From Oleiphilaceae bacterium (GTDB lineage Bacteria > Pseudomonadota > Gammaproteobacteria > Pseudomonadales > Oleiphilaceae), in the NCBI GenBank assembly GCA_022447365.1, contig JAKVBL010000003.1, positions 186,001 through 250,000 of the forward strand: a DNA stretch of 64,000 nt, given 5' to 3'. The notes below the pieces were generated by a model. The model was given only the letters and a program-made list of their open reading frames with translations. It had not been told where the DNA came from and did no database searches. Positions 53,053 to 63,055 of the stretch are shown in pieces (the stretch's first letter is position 1; every line of letters starts with the position of its first letter). The translations under genes and the position numbers were made by a program.

Positions 53053-54390
53053 ATGAAGGCATATGAAGTAAATTTTGATGGGCTTGTGGGTCCTACTCAT
53101 AATTATTCTGGCTTGTCGTTTGGCAACATCGCTTCAGAGCAAAGCCTAAAAGATGTATCTAACCCTAAGTTGGCAGCTCAGCAAGGCTTGGCGAAAATGA
53201 AAGCCTTATCCGACAAAGGATTGAAGCAAGGTATTTTATTGCCTCACCATCGCCCTGAGATTGATTTGTTACGACAACTTGGTTTCGCGGGTAGCGATGC
53301 GCAAGTGCTTGCGCGTGCAGCCAAAGAAGCTCCTGTAATTTTGGGATCGGTGTATTCTGCCTCATGCATGTGGACGGCGAATGCCGCAACGGTGTCTCCA
53401 AGTGCTGATAGCCGTGATGGACGAGTACATTTCACGGCGGCTAATTTGAACGCCAAGCTCCACCGAGCGATTGAACACAAAACAACGAGTCGTATGCTCC
53501 AAGCGATCTTTTGTAATGAGAGCTTTTTTGCGCATCATGCTGCTTTGCCTAGTGTGAGTCAGTTAGGCGACGAGGGCGCTGCAAATCACACGCGCTTTTG
53601 CTCAGAGTATGACAAGCGCGGCGTGCAACTTTTTGCATACGGTCGGACCGCATTTAATGAGTCGGAATTAAAACCTAAGCGATATCCTGCACGTCAAACT
53701 TTAGAGGCTTGCCAAGCCGTTGCACGATTGCACGAGTTAGATGATGCGAACGTTGTATACGCTCAGCAAAAGCCAAGCACGATTGATGCTGGCGTGTTTC
53801 ATAACGATGTTATTTCTGTAGGAAATAGAGATGTATTTTTCTGTCATGAACAAGCTTTCTTGAATCAAGATCAGGTATTTGCTGAGTTGCAGAAAAAGCT
53901 TGGGGATACAGAGCTGAAAGTTATTTTAGTGCCTGAGAGTGAAGTTCCGCTTGCAGATGCGGTTTCTAGCTACTTGTTTAACAGTCAGCTATTAAGTATT
54001 TCGGATGACAAAATGGCCTTAGTCGTGCCATCAGAGTGCGACTCTACACCTTCAGTTGCCGCCTATTTGAAGCGTCTTGTTAAAGCGGATAATCCGATTG
54101 CAGAAGTCATGAGCTTTGATTTAAAACAAAGTATGAAAAACGGAGGTGGCCCAGCATGTCTTCGTTTGCGCGTGGCACTAAATGAAAATGAGCTAGCAGC
54201 GATTCACCCGGGTGTCCTGTTTACAGATCAACTATACGAAACGCTGATGGCATGGACCGAACGTCATTATCGCGATCAACTAGCGCAGAGCGATTTGGCT
54301 GACCCACGTCTGATTGATGAATCTAAAACTGCATTAGATGAGCTAACGCAACTACTTGGTTTACCCGCTATTTATGCGTTTCAGCATTAG
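53053..54390 (+). CDS. astB: N-succinylarginine dihydrolase
   Basis: AstB removes two ammonia and CO2 from succinylarginine to give succinylornithine. The 445-residue enzyme has the catalytic Cys369 in [15 protein letters not shown], the substrate-site motif [14 protein letters not shown] at the N-terminus, the first His in [13 protein letters not shown] and the second in [14 protein letters not shown]. It is the last plus-strand AST gene. Its last 30 bp overlap, tail to tail, with astE on the other strand. Confidence 0.95.
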   Translation: MKAYEVNFDGLVGPTHNYSGLSFGNIASEQSLKDVSNPKLAAQQGLAKMKALSDKGLKQGILLPHHRPEIDLLRQLGFAGSDAQVLARAAKEAPVILGSVYSASCMWTANAATVSPSADSRDGRVHFTAANLNAKLHRAIEHKTTSRMLQAIFCNESFFAHHAALPSVSQLGDEGAANHTRFCSEYDKRGVQLFAYGRTAFNESELKPKRYPARQTLEACQAVARLHELDDANVVYAQQKPSTIDAGVFHNDVISVGNRDVFFCHEQAFLNQDQVFAELQKKLGDTELKVILVPESEVPLADAVSSYLFNSQLLSISDDKMALVVPSECDSTPSVAAYLKRLVKADNPIAEVMSFDLKQSMKNGGGPACLRLRVALNENELAAIHPGVLFTDQLYETLMAWTERHYRDQLAQSDLADPRLIDESKTALDELTQLLGLPAIYAFQH

Positions 54391-55395
54391 GCCTGCGCGC
54401 TGACCGATCGGCACTTTGCTGTTTGGAAAAATTAGAAGCTCTTCTGTGTTCTCCACTTCATAGATTTTGAGTGGAGACTTTTCCATTATCGTCCCCTGAT
54501 TGTAGCGCGAGAAATTAGGGGCACCTTCATCAACATACAATACATATTCTGTATGGTCTACGATCAGCTCATGACACACTTCGAATTCATTGAGTTGATC
54601 TTGCGCGACAGTTATGAGCTCACCACAGATCATTGATTTAAGACATTGATAAGTGTTTGCGTATTCGCTGAGTTTGTTGAGCCCAAATGGGTACACTTTA
54701 CCTAGCTCAACCGTGTATGCATCGGTGTTAAAGCTGCGCGCGGTAAAAGAAGAAAACGTTGTTGCTGGCTTATGCTGATAGACCAGTGCCGTACAGCCAA
54801 GTGCAGATAGAATCCCACGAGCTTCATCTGAAACATTGTTAGCGTGCTCGGTTTTAGGTTTGAGCGCGAAGCGTTCAACATAGGAATCGCGAATTGCGGT
54901 GTGAAGATCTAAGTGTTGGCTGAGGCCATAATCTTCAGCGAATTCAGAGACATATCTCTCTAGTAGTTTTGCTCTTCTAGCATCAATGCTCCCACAAAAA
55001 TTATCTTCATTGTGAACTCCCATAAACAGCCGATTCATATTGAACTCGATAAAGCGGCTTGCTTTGCGCATTGCTTTGGGGTGCCCAAGTATTAAAAGAG
55101 TGGGGCGGGCTATGGAGATGTCTTTGCTAAGAAGCTCTGTAACGAGTTGATCAATTAACTCTATTGGAGCCGTTTCATTTCCGTGAATACCAGCAGATAG
55201 CAATAGACCTTGATGCTGCGCCGCTGTTTGAGTTTTGTTTTGCTTCGGAATAAGTCGCAGCATGCCTTCGGCGAGTAGTTGTGCCGTGAAACAAGAAGTC
55301 TCATACGTAGCTGAATTTGTTTTACCTGGATCTTGAGACAAGGTATGTGACAGAAATGAGTTCGCTGGAGAAAAGAGCGAGTTCAAATCTGTCAT
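54361..55395 (-). CDS. astE: succinylglutamate desuccinylase
   Basis: The final AST enzyme hydrolyses succinylglutamate to succinate and glutamate. The 344-residue M14-like zinc enzyme has His71 and Glu74 ([19 protein letters not shown]) and the third ligand region [12 protein letters not shown] (His161/His165), plus the aspartoacylase-type [12 protein letters not shown]. It lies on the opposite strand from other AST genes, at the end of the amino acid transporter operon (30 bp after the last permease), so uptake and the last step would be co-expressed. It overlaps astB by 30 bp at the 3' ends. Confidence 0.93.
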   Translation of the reverse strand: MTDLNSLFSPANSFLSHTLSQDPGKTNSATYETSCFTAQLLAEGMLRLIPKQNKTQTAAQHQGLLLSAGIHGNETAPIELIDQLVTELLSKDISIARPTLLILGHPKAMRKASRFIEFNMNRLFMGVHNEDNFCGSIDARRAKLLERYVSEFAEDYGLSQHLDLHTAIRDSYVERFALKPKTEHANNVSDEARGILSALGCTALVYQHKPATTFSSFTARSFNTDAYTVELGKVYPFGLNKLSEYANTYQCLKSMICGELITVAQDQLNEFEVCHELIVDHTEYVLYVDEGAPNFSRYNQGTIMEKSPLKIYEVENTEELLIFPNSKVPIGQRAGLMLKRINSG

Positions 55396-55424
55396 AGGAG
55401 CACACCTCAGTGGCGATCTTTTGA

Positions 55425-56144
55425 TTAAGAGAGCGGCTTAGTATGCGCCATGATTTTATCTTCAACTTTTCGGAAGATATAAATCAAGGTAAATGTCATG
55501 CAGAGGTAAATAGCCGCAACGAATAGGAAAGCTTCAAATGGCGCATAATAGCGCGCGTAGATATCACGAGCTGCACCGGTCAAATCGACGATTGTTACGA
55601 CGCTGGCAATTGAACTGGCGTGAAGCATAAAGATCACTTCATTGGCATAAGCTGGTAATGCTCGGCGCATCGCTCCAGGCAGAATAATACGGCGCATTCG
55701 TTTAGCGGCACCCATACCATAGGCTTTTGCAGCTTCAATTTCGCCACGAGGTGTTGCCTCAATGGCGCCTCTAAAAATTTCTGTTGTATAGGCCGCCGTA
55801 TTCAATACAAACGCTATCAAGCAAGGGTAAAAGGCCTCTGAAAGTATGTCCCACAAGAATGTTTGCTGAATGCCTGTGATCTGCGCAGTGCCATAATAAA
55901 TAAGGTAAAGCTGAACAAGTAGGGGGGTTCCTCTAAAAAAGTAAACAAATGCCCAAATAGGAAGGTTGATCCACTTGTTTTTCGAGGTTCGCAAAATAGC
56001 TAAAGGCAAAGAGATAACAAAGCCAATAAGCAGAGAAAGAAATACCAATTGCACTGTGGTCACAAAGCCTGACCAGTAGTGCATCAAAGTAGGCGGGTTA
56101 AAAATACTATTGTCTGCAAACAGACTTAAAAACGCTTCCATCAT
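55425..56144 (-). CDS. basic amino acid ABC transporter permease (HisM/AotM-like)
   Basis: A 239-residue inner-membrane permease of the polar amino acid family, with five helices. It has TSKNKWINLPIWAFVYFFRG (N-terminal helix 2 boundary), AYTTEIFRGAIEATPRGEIE and the EAA loop EAAKAYGMGAAKRMRRIILP. It overlaps hisQ-like by 1 bp and is followed by astE. HisM and AotM are the nearest types; the substrate by context is arginine/ornithine or succinylarginine-related uptake. Confidence 0.92.
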   Translation of the reverse strand: MMEAFLSLFADNSIFNPPTLMHYWSGFVTTVQLVFLSLLIGFVISLPLAILRTSKNKWINLPIWAFVYFFRGTPLLVQLYLIYYGTAQITGIQQTFLWDILSEAFYPCLIAFVLNTAAYTTEIFRGAIEATPRGEIEAAKAYGMGAAKRMRRIILPGAMRRALPAYANEVIFMLHASSIASVVTIVDLTGAARDIYARYYAPFEAFLFVAAIYLCMTFTLIYIFRKVEDKIMAHTKPLS

Positions 56145-56845
56145 TAAGCCCTCGTTGTTCCGGCACTGTATTTAATTTTCAGTCTGTTGAGTAATAACTC
56201 TGAGACCGCTGTGAGGGATAAGTACACAAGCGCAACAGGGATTAAGAAAGTAAAGGGTTCGTGCACAGCTTTGGCTGCCTCGGAAGCAAGACGCACCATA
56301 TCAGCTAGACCAATGATCGATACAAGTGCAGTGGTTTTCAGCATAACAAGCCAATTGTTACCTAGGCCAGGTAGTGCATGACGCATCATTTGAGGAAACG
56401 AGATGCGGCTAAATACTTGCCATCGAGTCATACCGTAGGCATATCCGGCTTCTATTTGACCTGCATTTACGGACTGAAATGCGCCACGAAATGTTTCTGC
56501 CATATAGGCACCAAAGATAAAGCCAATGGTGACAACTCCGGCAATAAATTCATCGATGTTAAAAAAGACATCGATATCAAATTCTTCATATAACCAATCT
56601 GAGAACTCATTCATCATCATTTGACCGCCAAAGAAGATGAGTAACATCAGTACAAGATCGGGAACGCCTCGAATTACGGTGGTGTATACCGTTGCGATAG
56701 CGCGAGGAATAGGGTTGCTTGAAAGTTTGGCGATCGCGCCGAGTAGCCCTAAAAATAAAGCCACAAGCAATGATAATACGGCTACTTCGATGGTTAAAAT
56801 AGCGCCCTGAAATATAGATGGGCCGTAACCGTGAAGATCTATCAT
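56144..56845 (-). CDS. basic amino acid ABC transporter permease (HisQ/AotQ-like)
   Basis: This permease of 233 residues partners the HisM-like gene product. It has MIDLHGYGPSIFQGAILTIE at the N-terminus, a conserved VIRGVPDLVLMLLIFFGGQM and the loop IEAGYAYGMTRWQVFSRISF. I use ATG 56845 (MIDLHGYGP), which gives the family N-terminus; a TTG 10 codons upstream is also open. The operon order is ATPase, binding protein, Q-type, M-type, astE. Confidence 0.9.
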   Translation of the reverse strand: MIDLHGYGPSIFQGAILTIEVAVLSLLVALFLGLLGAIAKLSSNPIPRAIATVYTTVIRGVPDLVLMLLIFFGGQMMMNEFSDWLYEEFDIDVFFNIDEFIAGVVTIGFIFGAYMAETFRGAFQSVNAGQIEAGYAYGMTRWQVFSRISFPQMMRHALPGLGNNWLVMLKTTALVSIIGLADMVRLASEAAKAVHEPFTFLIPVALVYLSLTAVSELLLNRLKIKYSAGTTRA

Positions 56846-56917
56846 TGAGTAAGTTCCGTGAAAATTAATCGTCAATCAGACGTCAGGCATATAGCGCCTG
56901 ACATCTGACTTTTAGCA

Positions 56918-57673
56918 TTAAATCTTAATGCTGTAAGAGAAGTACTTGTTCATGATCTCATCGTAAGTACCGTCTTCTTTGAGCTTTTTAAGCGCAGCAT
57001 TGAATTTTTCAGCAAGGTCTTTGTCACGCTTGCGGAATGCAGCGCCAACGCCCTCACCACCAACTTGCATGGTGTCGCCGACTGACTGGTAGTTTTCATC
57101 TTTAAGGATGGTTGATTCACCTACTGGGAAGTCTAGGAATACTAAGTCTAGACGGCCACCTGTTAGATCAAGAACAAGGTCGTCAGCCGTGGTGTAACGC
57201 TTGATTTCAACAGTGTCTGCGCCGATATCTTTTGTCACGTAATCATCTTGAACTGTGCCACGCTGAACGCCAACGCGAAGGCCTTTGAAGGCAGCCTTGT
57301 CAGTCACGTCCAGATCAGTACCTTTTTTACCAAACCATGCAGAAGGTGTGTTGTAGTAACCTTCAGAGAACAATACTTTCTCAGCACGCTCAGGAGTGAT
57401 AGACATAGAAGAGAAGATAACGTCGTATTTACGCGCTAAAAGTCCTGGAATAATGCCGTCCCAAGCTTGGATAACCCACTCACATTCCGCTTTGAGTTCA
57501 GCACATACAGCGTTGCCAAGGTCAATTTCGAAACCAGTAAGCGTGCCGTCTGGCGCTTTATATTCGAACGGCTCGTAAGGTACATCAACAGCTAACTTTA
57601 GTTTGTCAGCTGCGAAACCAATGCTGCTGCTCGCAGCTAAGATACAACCCATTAATAGCGATAGTTTTTTCAT
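56918..57673 (-). CDS. basic amino acid ABC binding protein (HisJ/ArgT/AotJ-like)
   Basis: A 251-residue periplasmic receptor. Signal peptide about 1-21 (MKKLSLLMGCILAASSSIGF, cut after FAA). The mature part has LAVDVPYEPFEYKAPDGTLT, GFEIDLGNAVCAELKAECEW, IIPGLLARKYDVIFSSMSIT and TERAEKVLFSEGYYN-like (seen as PERAEKVLFSEGYYN), and a late GGEGVGAAFRKRDKDLAEKF. This is the LAO/histidine-binding family. The arginine catabolic genes nearby make arginine/ornithine the probable ligand. Confidence 0.92.
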   Translation of the reverse strand: MKKLSLLMGCILAASSSIGFAADKLKLAVDVPYEPFEYKAPDGTLTGFEIDLGNAVCAELKAECEWVIQAWDGIIPGLLARKYDVIFSSMSITPERAEKVLFSEGYYNTPSAWFGKKGTDLDVTDKAAFKGLRVGVQRGTVQDDYVTKDIGADTVEIKRYTTADDLVLDLTGGRLDLVFLDFPVGESTILKDENYQSVGDTMQVGGEGVGAAFRKRDKDLAEKFNAALKKLKEDGTYDEIMNKYFSYSIKI

Positions 57674-57736
57674 AGTGAGGTCTTCCTCTTATTTAATGTC
57701 AGCTCTCTAAAGGGAGCAGTTTGTTTGTACTGAATA

Positions 57737-58507
57737 TTAGTACTTCGGTTGAAGAAACTGTTTCACACGTTCTGAATCAGGATCTTCAAAAACTTTTTTA
57801 GGTGTTCCTTGCTCTTCAATTTTTCCGTCATGCAAAAATACAACTTGTGACGACACATCGCGCGCGAAGGCCATTTCGTGTGTCACGACAATCATGGTGC
57901 GGCCCTCTTCAGCCAAGCTGCGCATGACCTTTAATACTTCACCGACGAGTTCTGGGTCGAGTGCAGATGTCGGCTCATCAAATAGCAGTACTTCTGGTTC
58001 CATCGCTAATGCGCGAGCAATTGCTGCACGTTGCTGCTGGCCACCAGACATCTGACTAGGATAGTAGTCGCGACGCTCGTAGATGCCTACTTTGTTTAAG
58101 AGCTCTGTAGCGTGTTCAATGGCTTGTTTCTTAGGAATACCTAATACATTGACCGGTGCTTCGATGATGTTTTCTAGCACTGTCATGTGAGACCACAAAT
58201 TAAAACCTTGAAATACCATAGATAGCTTCGAACGCATCTGTTCGACTTGCTTGGTGTCGGCTGGCATTCGTTCGCCGCGTTTATTGGTTTTGAATTTGAC
58301 GGTGTCGCCGAGAAGTTGGATATCACCTGAGGTAGGAATTTCTAGGAGATTGATGCAGCGAAGGAAGGTACTTTTGCCTGAACCTGATGAACCGATCATC
58401 GAAATGACGTCACCTTTTTGGGCTTCTAATGACACACCTTTTAATACGTTGTGGCTATTAAAACTTTTATGGATGTCCGTAACCACCAGCGGTGCGTCTT
58501 GACTCAT
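57737..58507 (-). CDS. basic amino acid ABC ATP-binding protein (HisP/AotP-like)
   Basis: A 256-residue ATPase that heads the amino acid transporter operon. Walker A is [10 protein letters not shown] (about 37-46), signature [16 protein letters not shown] and Walker [18 protein letters not shown]. The HisP-type region [20 protein letters not shown] between Walker A and signature is typical of the polar amino acid family. It precedes the binding-protein gene by 63 bp. No ArgR-like regulator is adjacent, unlike the Pseudomonas aot operon. Confidence 0.93.
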   Translation of the reverse strand: MSQDAPLVVTDIHKSFNSHNVLKGVSLEAQKGDVISMIGSSGSGKSTFLRCINLLEIPTSGDIQLLGDTVKFKTNKRGERMPADTKQVEQMRSKLSMVFQGFNLWSHMTVLENIIEAPVNVLGIPKKQAIEHATELLNKVGIYERRDYYPSQMSGGQQQRAAIARALAMEPEVLLFDEPTSALDPELVGEVLKVMRSLAEEGRTMIVVTHEMAFARDVSSQVVFLHDGKIEEQGTPKKVFEDPDSERVKQFLQPKY

Positions 58508-58592
58508 TCTTGGCTCCGTTGCCTACATTCAATTTCAGTGTTTAAAAATAAACTACAGAGGCAGTGGAAGCAAATTTATGGCCAATAAATAC

Positions 58593-59945
58593 TTAGGCTT
58601 TAAGCATTGTTTTTAAATAGGGGTTCAATAGCTGATCATCTGGATCTATGGCCTGACGCACTTGTTTAAAATCTTCCCAGCGCTCGTATGCGTTTGCACA
58701 TTGTTCTGGCGTAAAGGTGTTGAGCTTGCCCCAATGTGGGCGCCCGCCGTACTTTTGAAAAATAGGTTCAATGGCTGCAAATAAGGGGGAGTGGTCTTCT
58801 TCAAAATAACGATGTACAGCAATAGATATACTGTCTCGCTTATAAAACGGAGATAGCCAACAATCGTCAGCTTTTACAAAACGGCATTCAAACGGGAAAA
58901 AGACCTGCTGAAATTGAGATTCGATGAGGCGCTTTATTTCATCAAGCGCTTTGAGGCCATTCTCGACCGGAAGATGATATTCCATTTCGTTAAAACGCAC
59001 GTTACGTTCAGTGGCGTAAATTTGATGGCTATGATCAATGTTTGTCTCATCACTTAGAGTTTTCATGTACGTGCTGAGTACGAGCTCTCTGAATTCGTTG
59101 CTCCAGCCGAGATAATCACGCGCTAGTTTGAGATCCATCAAGCCATTATTGCCATCAAATTCTTCGCGGGCAGTGACTGCTTCGTCTGTTTCATCCAAGG
59201 CATCGCTTAAAATCATTCCCGTAAAAGGAATGACATAAAACTCAAAGTTTCGATGCGCTTTCGAAAATGCTTCGGCTTGCGCCAAACCTTCTTCGTATTT
59301 GTGCCAGCGCGCTAATCGACGGAGTTTAAATGGCTCTCGGTTTTGCATTCGAATGCGCGTGATTAATCCAATTGTTCCAAGACCAACCTGAGCTGCTTTA
59401 AAGACATCGTGATTAGTGTCGTTATTGCAGGTGAGTAACTCGCCCTTCGCAGTGAGTAATTCAATTTCAGTTGTATAGGCGGATAAACACTGTAGCGCGC
59501 GGCCTGTGCCGTGGGTAGCTGTGCTAATCGCGCCGGCAAGTGTTTGTCGATCAACATCTGGCATGTTGATCATGGCTTGTCCCATCTCGTTGAGTGCCGG
59601 GCCAACTGAGCTTAATTGTGTGCCTGCTGCGATATCGGCTTGCATGATTTTATCGACGGCTTGAGTCACGCCGCGGATATAGCTCGTACTAATCAAGGTA
59701 TGATCGGTTGGGACGAGTGCTGTAAAGGAATGTCCTGAGCCTACAGAGCGCATTTTTCCTTGGTTGTTGCGCAGCCATGTTTGCAGATCCGCTAAACTTT
59801 GCGGCGCAATACGTGCACTCGGTACGCAGCGTTGATTGCCTGACCAGTTTTTCCACGCCAGTGCAGAAGTCGATAACGCAATATTGGGTACGGCGCTCGA
59901 TAAACATGCAGCAACCATCGATTTTAGTAAGTCTCTGCGCTGCAT
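58593..59945 (-). CDS. exported FAD-linked sugar-lactone oxidase-like protein
   Basis: A 450-residue flavoprotein with an N-terminal twin-arginine-like signal (QRRDLLKSMVAACLSSAVP), so it is probably exported folded with FAD. The FAD_binding_4 domain has PQSLADLQTWLRNNQGKMRS and VGSGHSFTALVPTD; the C-terminal ALO domain has the family PHWGKLNTFTPEQ near the end and FPFECRFVKADD. This matches D-arabinono-1,4-lactone / L-gulonolactone oxidases. It is preceded, 2 bp away, by a small cytochrome c gene that may take the electrons. Substrate unknown. Confidence 0.87.
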   Translation of the reverse strand: MQRRDLLKSMVAACLSSAVPNIALSTSALAWKNWSGNQRCVPSARIAPQSLADLQTWLRNNQGKMRSVGSGHSFTALVPTDHTLISTSYIRGVTQAVDKIMQADIAAGTQLSSVGPALNEMGQAMINMPDVDRQTLAGAISTATHGTGRALQCLSAYTTEIELLTAKGELLTCNNDTNHDVFKAAQVGLGTIGLITRIRMQNREPFKLRRLARWHKYEEGLAQAEAFSKAHRNFEFYVIPFTGMILSDALDETDEAVTAREEFDGNNGLMDLKLARDYLGWSNEFRELVLSTYMKTLSDETNIDHSHQIYATERNVRFNEMEYHLPVENGLKALDEIKRLIESQFQQVFFPFECRFVKADDCWLSPFYKRDSISIAVHRYFEEDHSPLFAAIEPIFQKYGGRPHWGKLNTFTPEQCANAYERWEDFKQVRQAIDPDDQLLNPYLKTMLKA

Positions 59946-59947
59946 AG

Positions 59948-60316
59948 CTATTTCTCCGCTTCGTGTTTTTGAGTGTTTGGAGATTGCGCGAGATAAAGCA
60001 CTAAATCATTTAAATCAGATTCTGAACAGTCAAAGCATTGGCCTAACGGAGGCATTCCCGCATAGCCATCAATGACCCGAGTCATAATTAAATCCATTGG
60101 CTTGCCGAAGACAATTTGCCAGTCTTGATACGCACCGCGTTGCGGTGCGCCGCTTGCTTTTTGTTCGTGACAAACTTTGCAGCTCGCTTCGTATTTATTG
60201 AGCTGAACTTGGCTCAAGCTCACATTAGGTATTTGAATGGCTTGTTGACTGCAAGCGCTCAATAATACGCCGATGGACAGCACACAAAGCATCGAAAGAG
60301 AGCGACGGTAATTCAT
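59948..60316 (-). CDS. c5-type cytochrome c lipoprotein
   Basis: A 122-residue c-type cytochrome lipoprotein (lipobox LLSAC, about Cys22). Heme motif CKVCH near residue 49 in SCKVCHEQKASGAPQRGAYQ; the GAP segment and axial Met in GMPPLGQC and the Cys pair CFDC are typical of cytochrome c5. The gene ends 2 bp before the lactone-oxidase-like gene and so probably works as its periplasmic electron acceptor. It could alternatively serve a terminal oxidase. Confidence 0.88.
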   Translation of the reverse strand: MNYRRSLSMLCVLSIGVLLSACSQQAIQIPNVSLSQVQLNKYEASCKVCHEQKASGAPQRGAYQDWQIVFGKPMDLIMTRVIDGYAGMPPLGQCFDCSESDLNDLVLYLAQSPNTQKHEAEK

Positions 60317-60403
60317 AATTATTCATCTTAATTTTTGTATGTCGCCAAATATACCGAGCGCCATGATGAAGGCTCTAGTCCATTGCGGCCATTCTGTCCG
60401 AAC

Positions 60404-61336
60404 TTATAGAGTCACTATGACTAACTTCAAGCCTTTTTCATTCTCTAGCTCTTCAATTTCTGGAGCGCGTGCAATGACTTCAAGTGTTGCTTTTCCATCG
60501 AAGTACTCGTCGAGGTCAGCCATAAATTGGTCAATACTGATTTGTGGATGGTTGAGACAACACAGCAATGTTCCACCAGGTTTTAAACCATGCTGTGCGT
60601 AGCGCAATAGCTTTAGATAGTCTTGCCAGCCCCGAAAGGCTTTCTTTTGATAGGGTGGTGGGTCAAGAACAATTAAGTCATAGGGTTCGCGAGACTTAAA
60701 CCAAGATTGTGATTTAAGAATATCCCGTTTAATAAAGGCACTTTTACCATCATGCAGCTTGTTTGATTGATGATTGCGTTGCCCGATTTTCAGCACATTG
60801 GCCGCCATGTCGACGTTGTCGACCCATGTTGCGCCGCCAGAAAGCGCAAAGAGTGAAAACACGCATGTGTATGAGAACAAGTTCAGTACGCGTTTGTTCT
60901 CGCTATTTTTTTCTATCCATTGTCAACCAACATGCATATCTAAAAATGTTCCCGTGTTGAGATTAGTACCAAGCTTGATTTCACAGTGAAGGTCTTCGCT
61001 TAATTGAGCCTTATAGATCAGGGGAAGCTCTACTTCTTTACGACTAAACAAACTTTGCGTGACGAAGTCTGGCCATTCTCTGGATTGAATCAGCACAGCA
61101 TCGATGGATGAGACTTCCTCAAAAACTATCTTTAACGCGTGATTTAGATCGTCGCTCAGAGTGTCGTTGAAATTCTGTACGAAAAGAAAAGGCGGATACC
61201 ATTCGATATTTACATATTCATAACCTGCGTATTTTTTGCCACGGCCATGAAGGATACGTTGGCAATATGGCTGCTGCTGTATTCGGTCTATTAGCAATTG
61301 TGCTAATTCTGCTGCACTCAGTTTAATGGCGTTCAT
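60404..61336 (-). pseudogene. RlmI-like class I methyltransferase gene, opal-interrupted
   Basis: The single frame (about 310 codons) contains one TGA at 60923-60925. Before it is an N-terminal PUA-less part, MNAIKLSAAELAQLLIDRIQ to GTNLNTGTFLDMHVG; after it, in the same frame, QWIEKNSENKRVLNLFSYTC and the AdoMet motifs DPPPYQKKAFRGWQDY, then HGLKPGGTLLCCLNHPQ. The family has Arg at this place (Dx.R.WI), so CGA became TGA, a single transition. The second part alone from an internal start would lack the N-terminal half. Members methylate rRNA or other substrates; this one has DPPPY where the family has DPPxF. Pseudogene or sequence error. Confidence 0.82.
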
Positions 61337-61481
61337 TCAAGTATTGTCGATTTTGTTGGGAGGGGAGAAAGACGCGAATCCTAGCATTATGTAATGGAAT
61401 ATTCCTGCAGTTTCCTTGTGATATGCCGACATATACCTAAGCTTTAAATAATAAGCAGTAGAGATGCGGTAAGGTAAAGAT

Positions 61482-63002
61482 ATGAAACTAAAGTTATCAA
61501 CGTTAACGTGGTTCAATAGTGGTTTGTTGAGCTTAGTCGCAGTGAGTTTAGTATTTGCAGTCTGGTTTGGTTTAGCTGAGCTACGTAAACCTTATACTAA
61601 TCTTCAAAATTTCATGGCTTTAGAGCGATCGGCAGAGATCGATTTACTGCAAAGCATTACCGCTTACATACAAGAAGGTGAAGATTTTCAATTAGAGCGC
61701 GCGCAACGCGAGTTCTCTTCTATCACCGCACTTATTGATACCTTGGCGCAATCTCCTGAAAACGACATGACCCTAATACAAGAGCAGGCGGATGGTGTTG
61801 GTGTTCTTATCGGCGAAACGATGAATAACGAAATGCGTTCCTATGCCTTAAGGGGCGCGGCGCAAGAGTTTAAATCAACGATTACTGAAGCAAGAGCTGG
61901 CACCTATGGGCAAATTGATAGTGCGTTTGAGCTTGTGCGAAATATGTTGGTTGCGACGATCGTAATGGTCATTGTTGTCGCGATTACTGTGGATTTAATG
62001 CAGCGTTTCATCGTTGGACGTCTTAAGTCTTTTGTTCCGGTTTTTGAGCGCTTCGCATCGGGCGATTACAGTGATCAAAATGATCTAGAGGCAAAGTCAG
62101 AAGAATTAAAAACTTTGGTAGCATCGACCAATGCAATGCGCACTGCTATGGTCGATTTGGTTGGAGAGATTCAAGATAAGTCGAACAGCGTCTCAAGCGT
62201 TAGCGAAGAAATGTTAGGTTTTGCACAAGGTCTTGCTTCGCAGAGTGACGCACAGTTTCAACAGACTTCTCAGATGACGGTGGCGATTGAAGAAATGTCA
62301 GCTTCGTTTAGAGAAGTTGCGCAAAGTGCAGCTGGTGCTGCCGTTGCTACATCGCAAGCAACGAAAGCGGTTGAAGAAGGGAATCAGTTGGTTCAAAACT
62401 CAGTGAGAAGTGTGCGTTCTCTTGTTGAGGGTGTTGGTCGTACGAGTGAAACGGTCAATAATTTGAGTCGTGATGCAGAAAACATTGGTGAAGTGCTTAC
62501 CGTGATTGAAGGCATCGCTGAACAAACTAATTTACTTGCCTTGAACGCAGCAATTGAAGCAGCACGTGCAGGCGAAGCCGGTCGAGGTTTCGCAGTTGTA
62601 GCAGATGAAGTGCGTGGTTTGTCAGTGAGAACTTCTGAATCGACTCAAGAGATCAAAGACATTATTTCTCGCTTACAAGAGTCTTCCAATAGCTGTGTAG
62701 GGGTGATGGCGGAGCAAAGTTCATCAGCAGAGTATGCGGCTGAGCAAACTGAAAGTGCAGGGTGTCGGCTAGATGAAATCGTTTCTGCGATCACAAACAT
62801 TCAAGACTTGAGTGCAACCATCGCTTCTGCGACAGAACAGCAGGTATCTGTTGTGAATGAAGTGGCTCAGAACGTGAACAGTATTCGTACTCTGAACGAA
62901 GAGAGTAATGAGATTGCGCAGCAAACAGATGCGAAAGCATCAGACTTGAACCTAGTGTGTGATCACCTTAATCAGCTAACCAAGAACTTTAAGATTTCAT
63001 AG
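61482..63002 (+). CDS. methyl-accepting chemotaxis protein
   Basis: A 506-residue chemoreceptor of the usual layout: helix 1 at about 9-29 ([20 protein letters not shown]), a helical periplasmic domain of about 115 residues, helix 2 at about 152-172 ([20 protein letters not shown]), HAMP, and a signalling domain with the hairpin tip [20 protein letters not shown]. The sensor domain has no recognisable ligand fold (four-helix type is possible). The C-terminus FKIS has no CheR-binding pentapeptide. It lies alone, and the ligand is unknown. Confidence 0.92.
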   Translation: MKLKLSTLTWFNSGLLSLVAVSLVFAVWFGLAELRKPYTNLQNFMALERSAEIDLLQSITAYIQEGEDFQLERAQREFSSITALIDTLAQSPENDMTLIQEQADGVGVLIGETMNNEMRSYALRGAAQEFKSTITEARAGTYGQIDSAFELVRNMLVATIVMVIVVAITVDLMQRFIVGRLKSFVPVFERFASGDYSDQNDLEAKSEELKTLVASTNAMRTAMVDLVGEIQDKSNSVSSVSEEMLGFAQGLASQSDAQFQQTSQMTVAIEEMSASFREVAQSAAGAAVATSQATKAVEEGNQLVQNSVRSVRSLVEGVGRTSETVNNLSRDAENIGEVLTVIEGIAEQTNLLALNAAIEAARAGEAGRGFAVVADEVRGLSVRTSESTQEIKDIISRLQESSNSCVGVMAEQSSSAEYAAEQTESAGCRLDEIVSAITNIQDLSATIASATEQQVSVVNEVAQNVNSIRTLNEESNEIAQQTDAKASDLNLVCDHLNQLTKNFKIS

Positions 63003-63055
63003 ACGCTTGGTTTAGCTTCTTAACCTAAGGAACGTCTGAACCTATTCCGTTTGCT

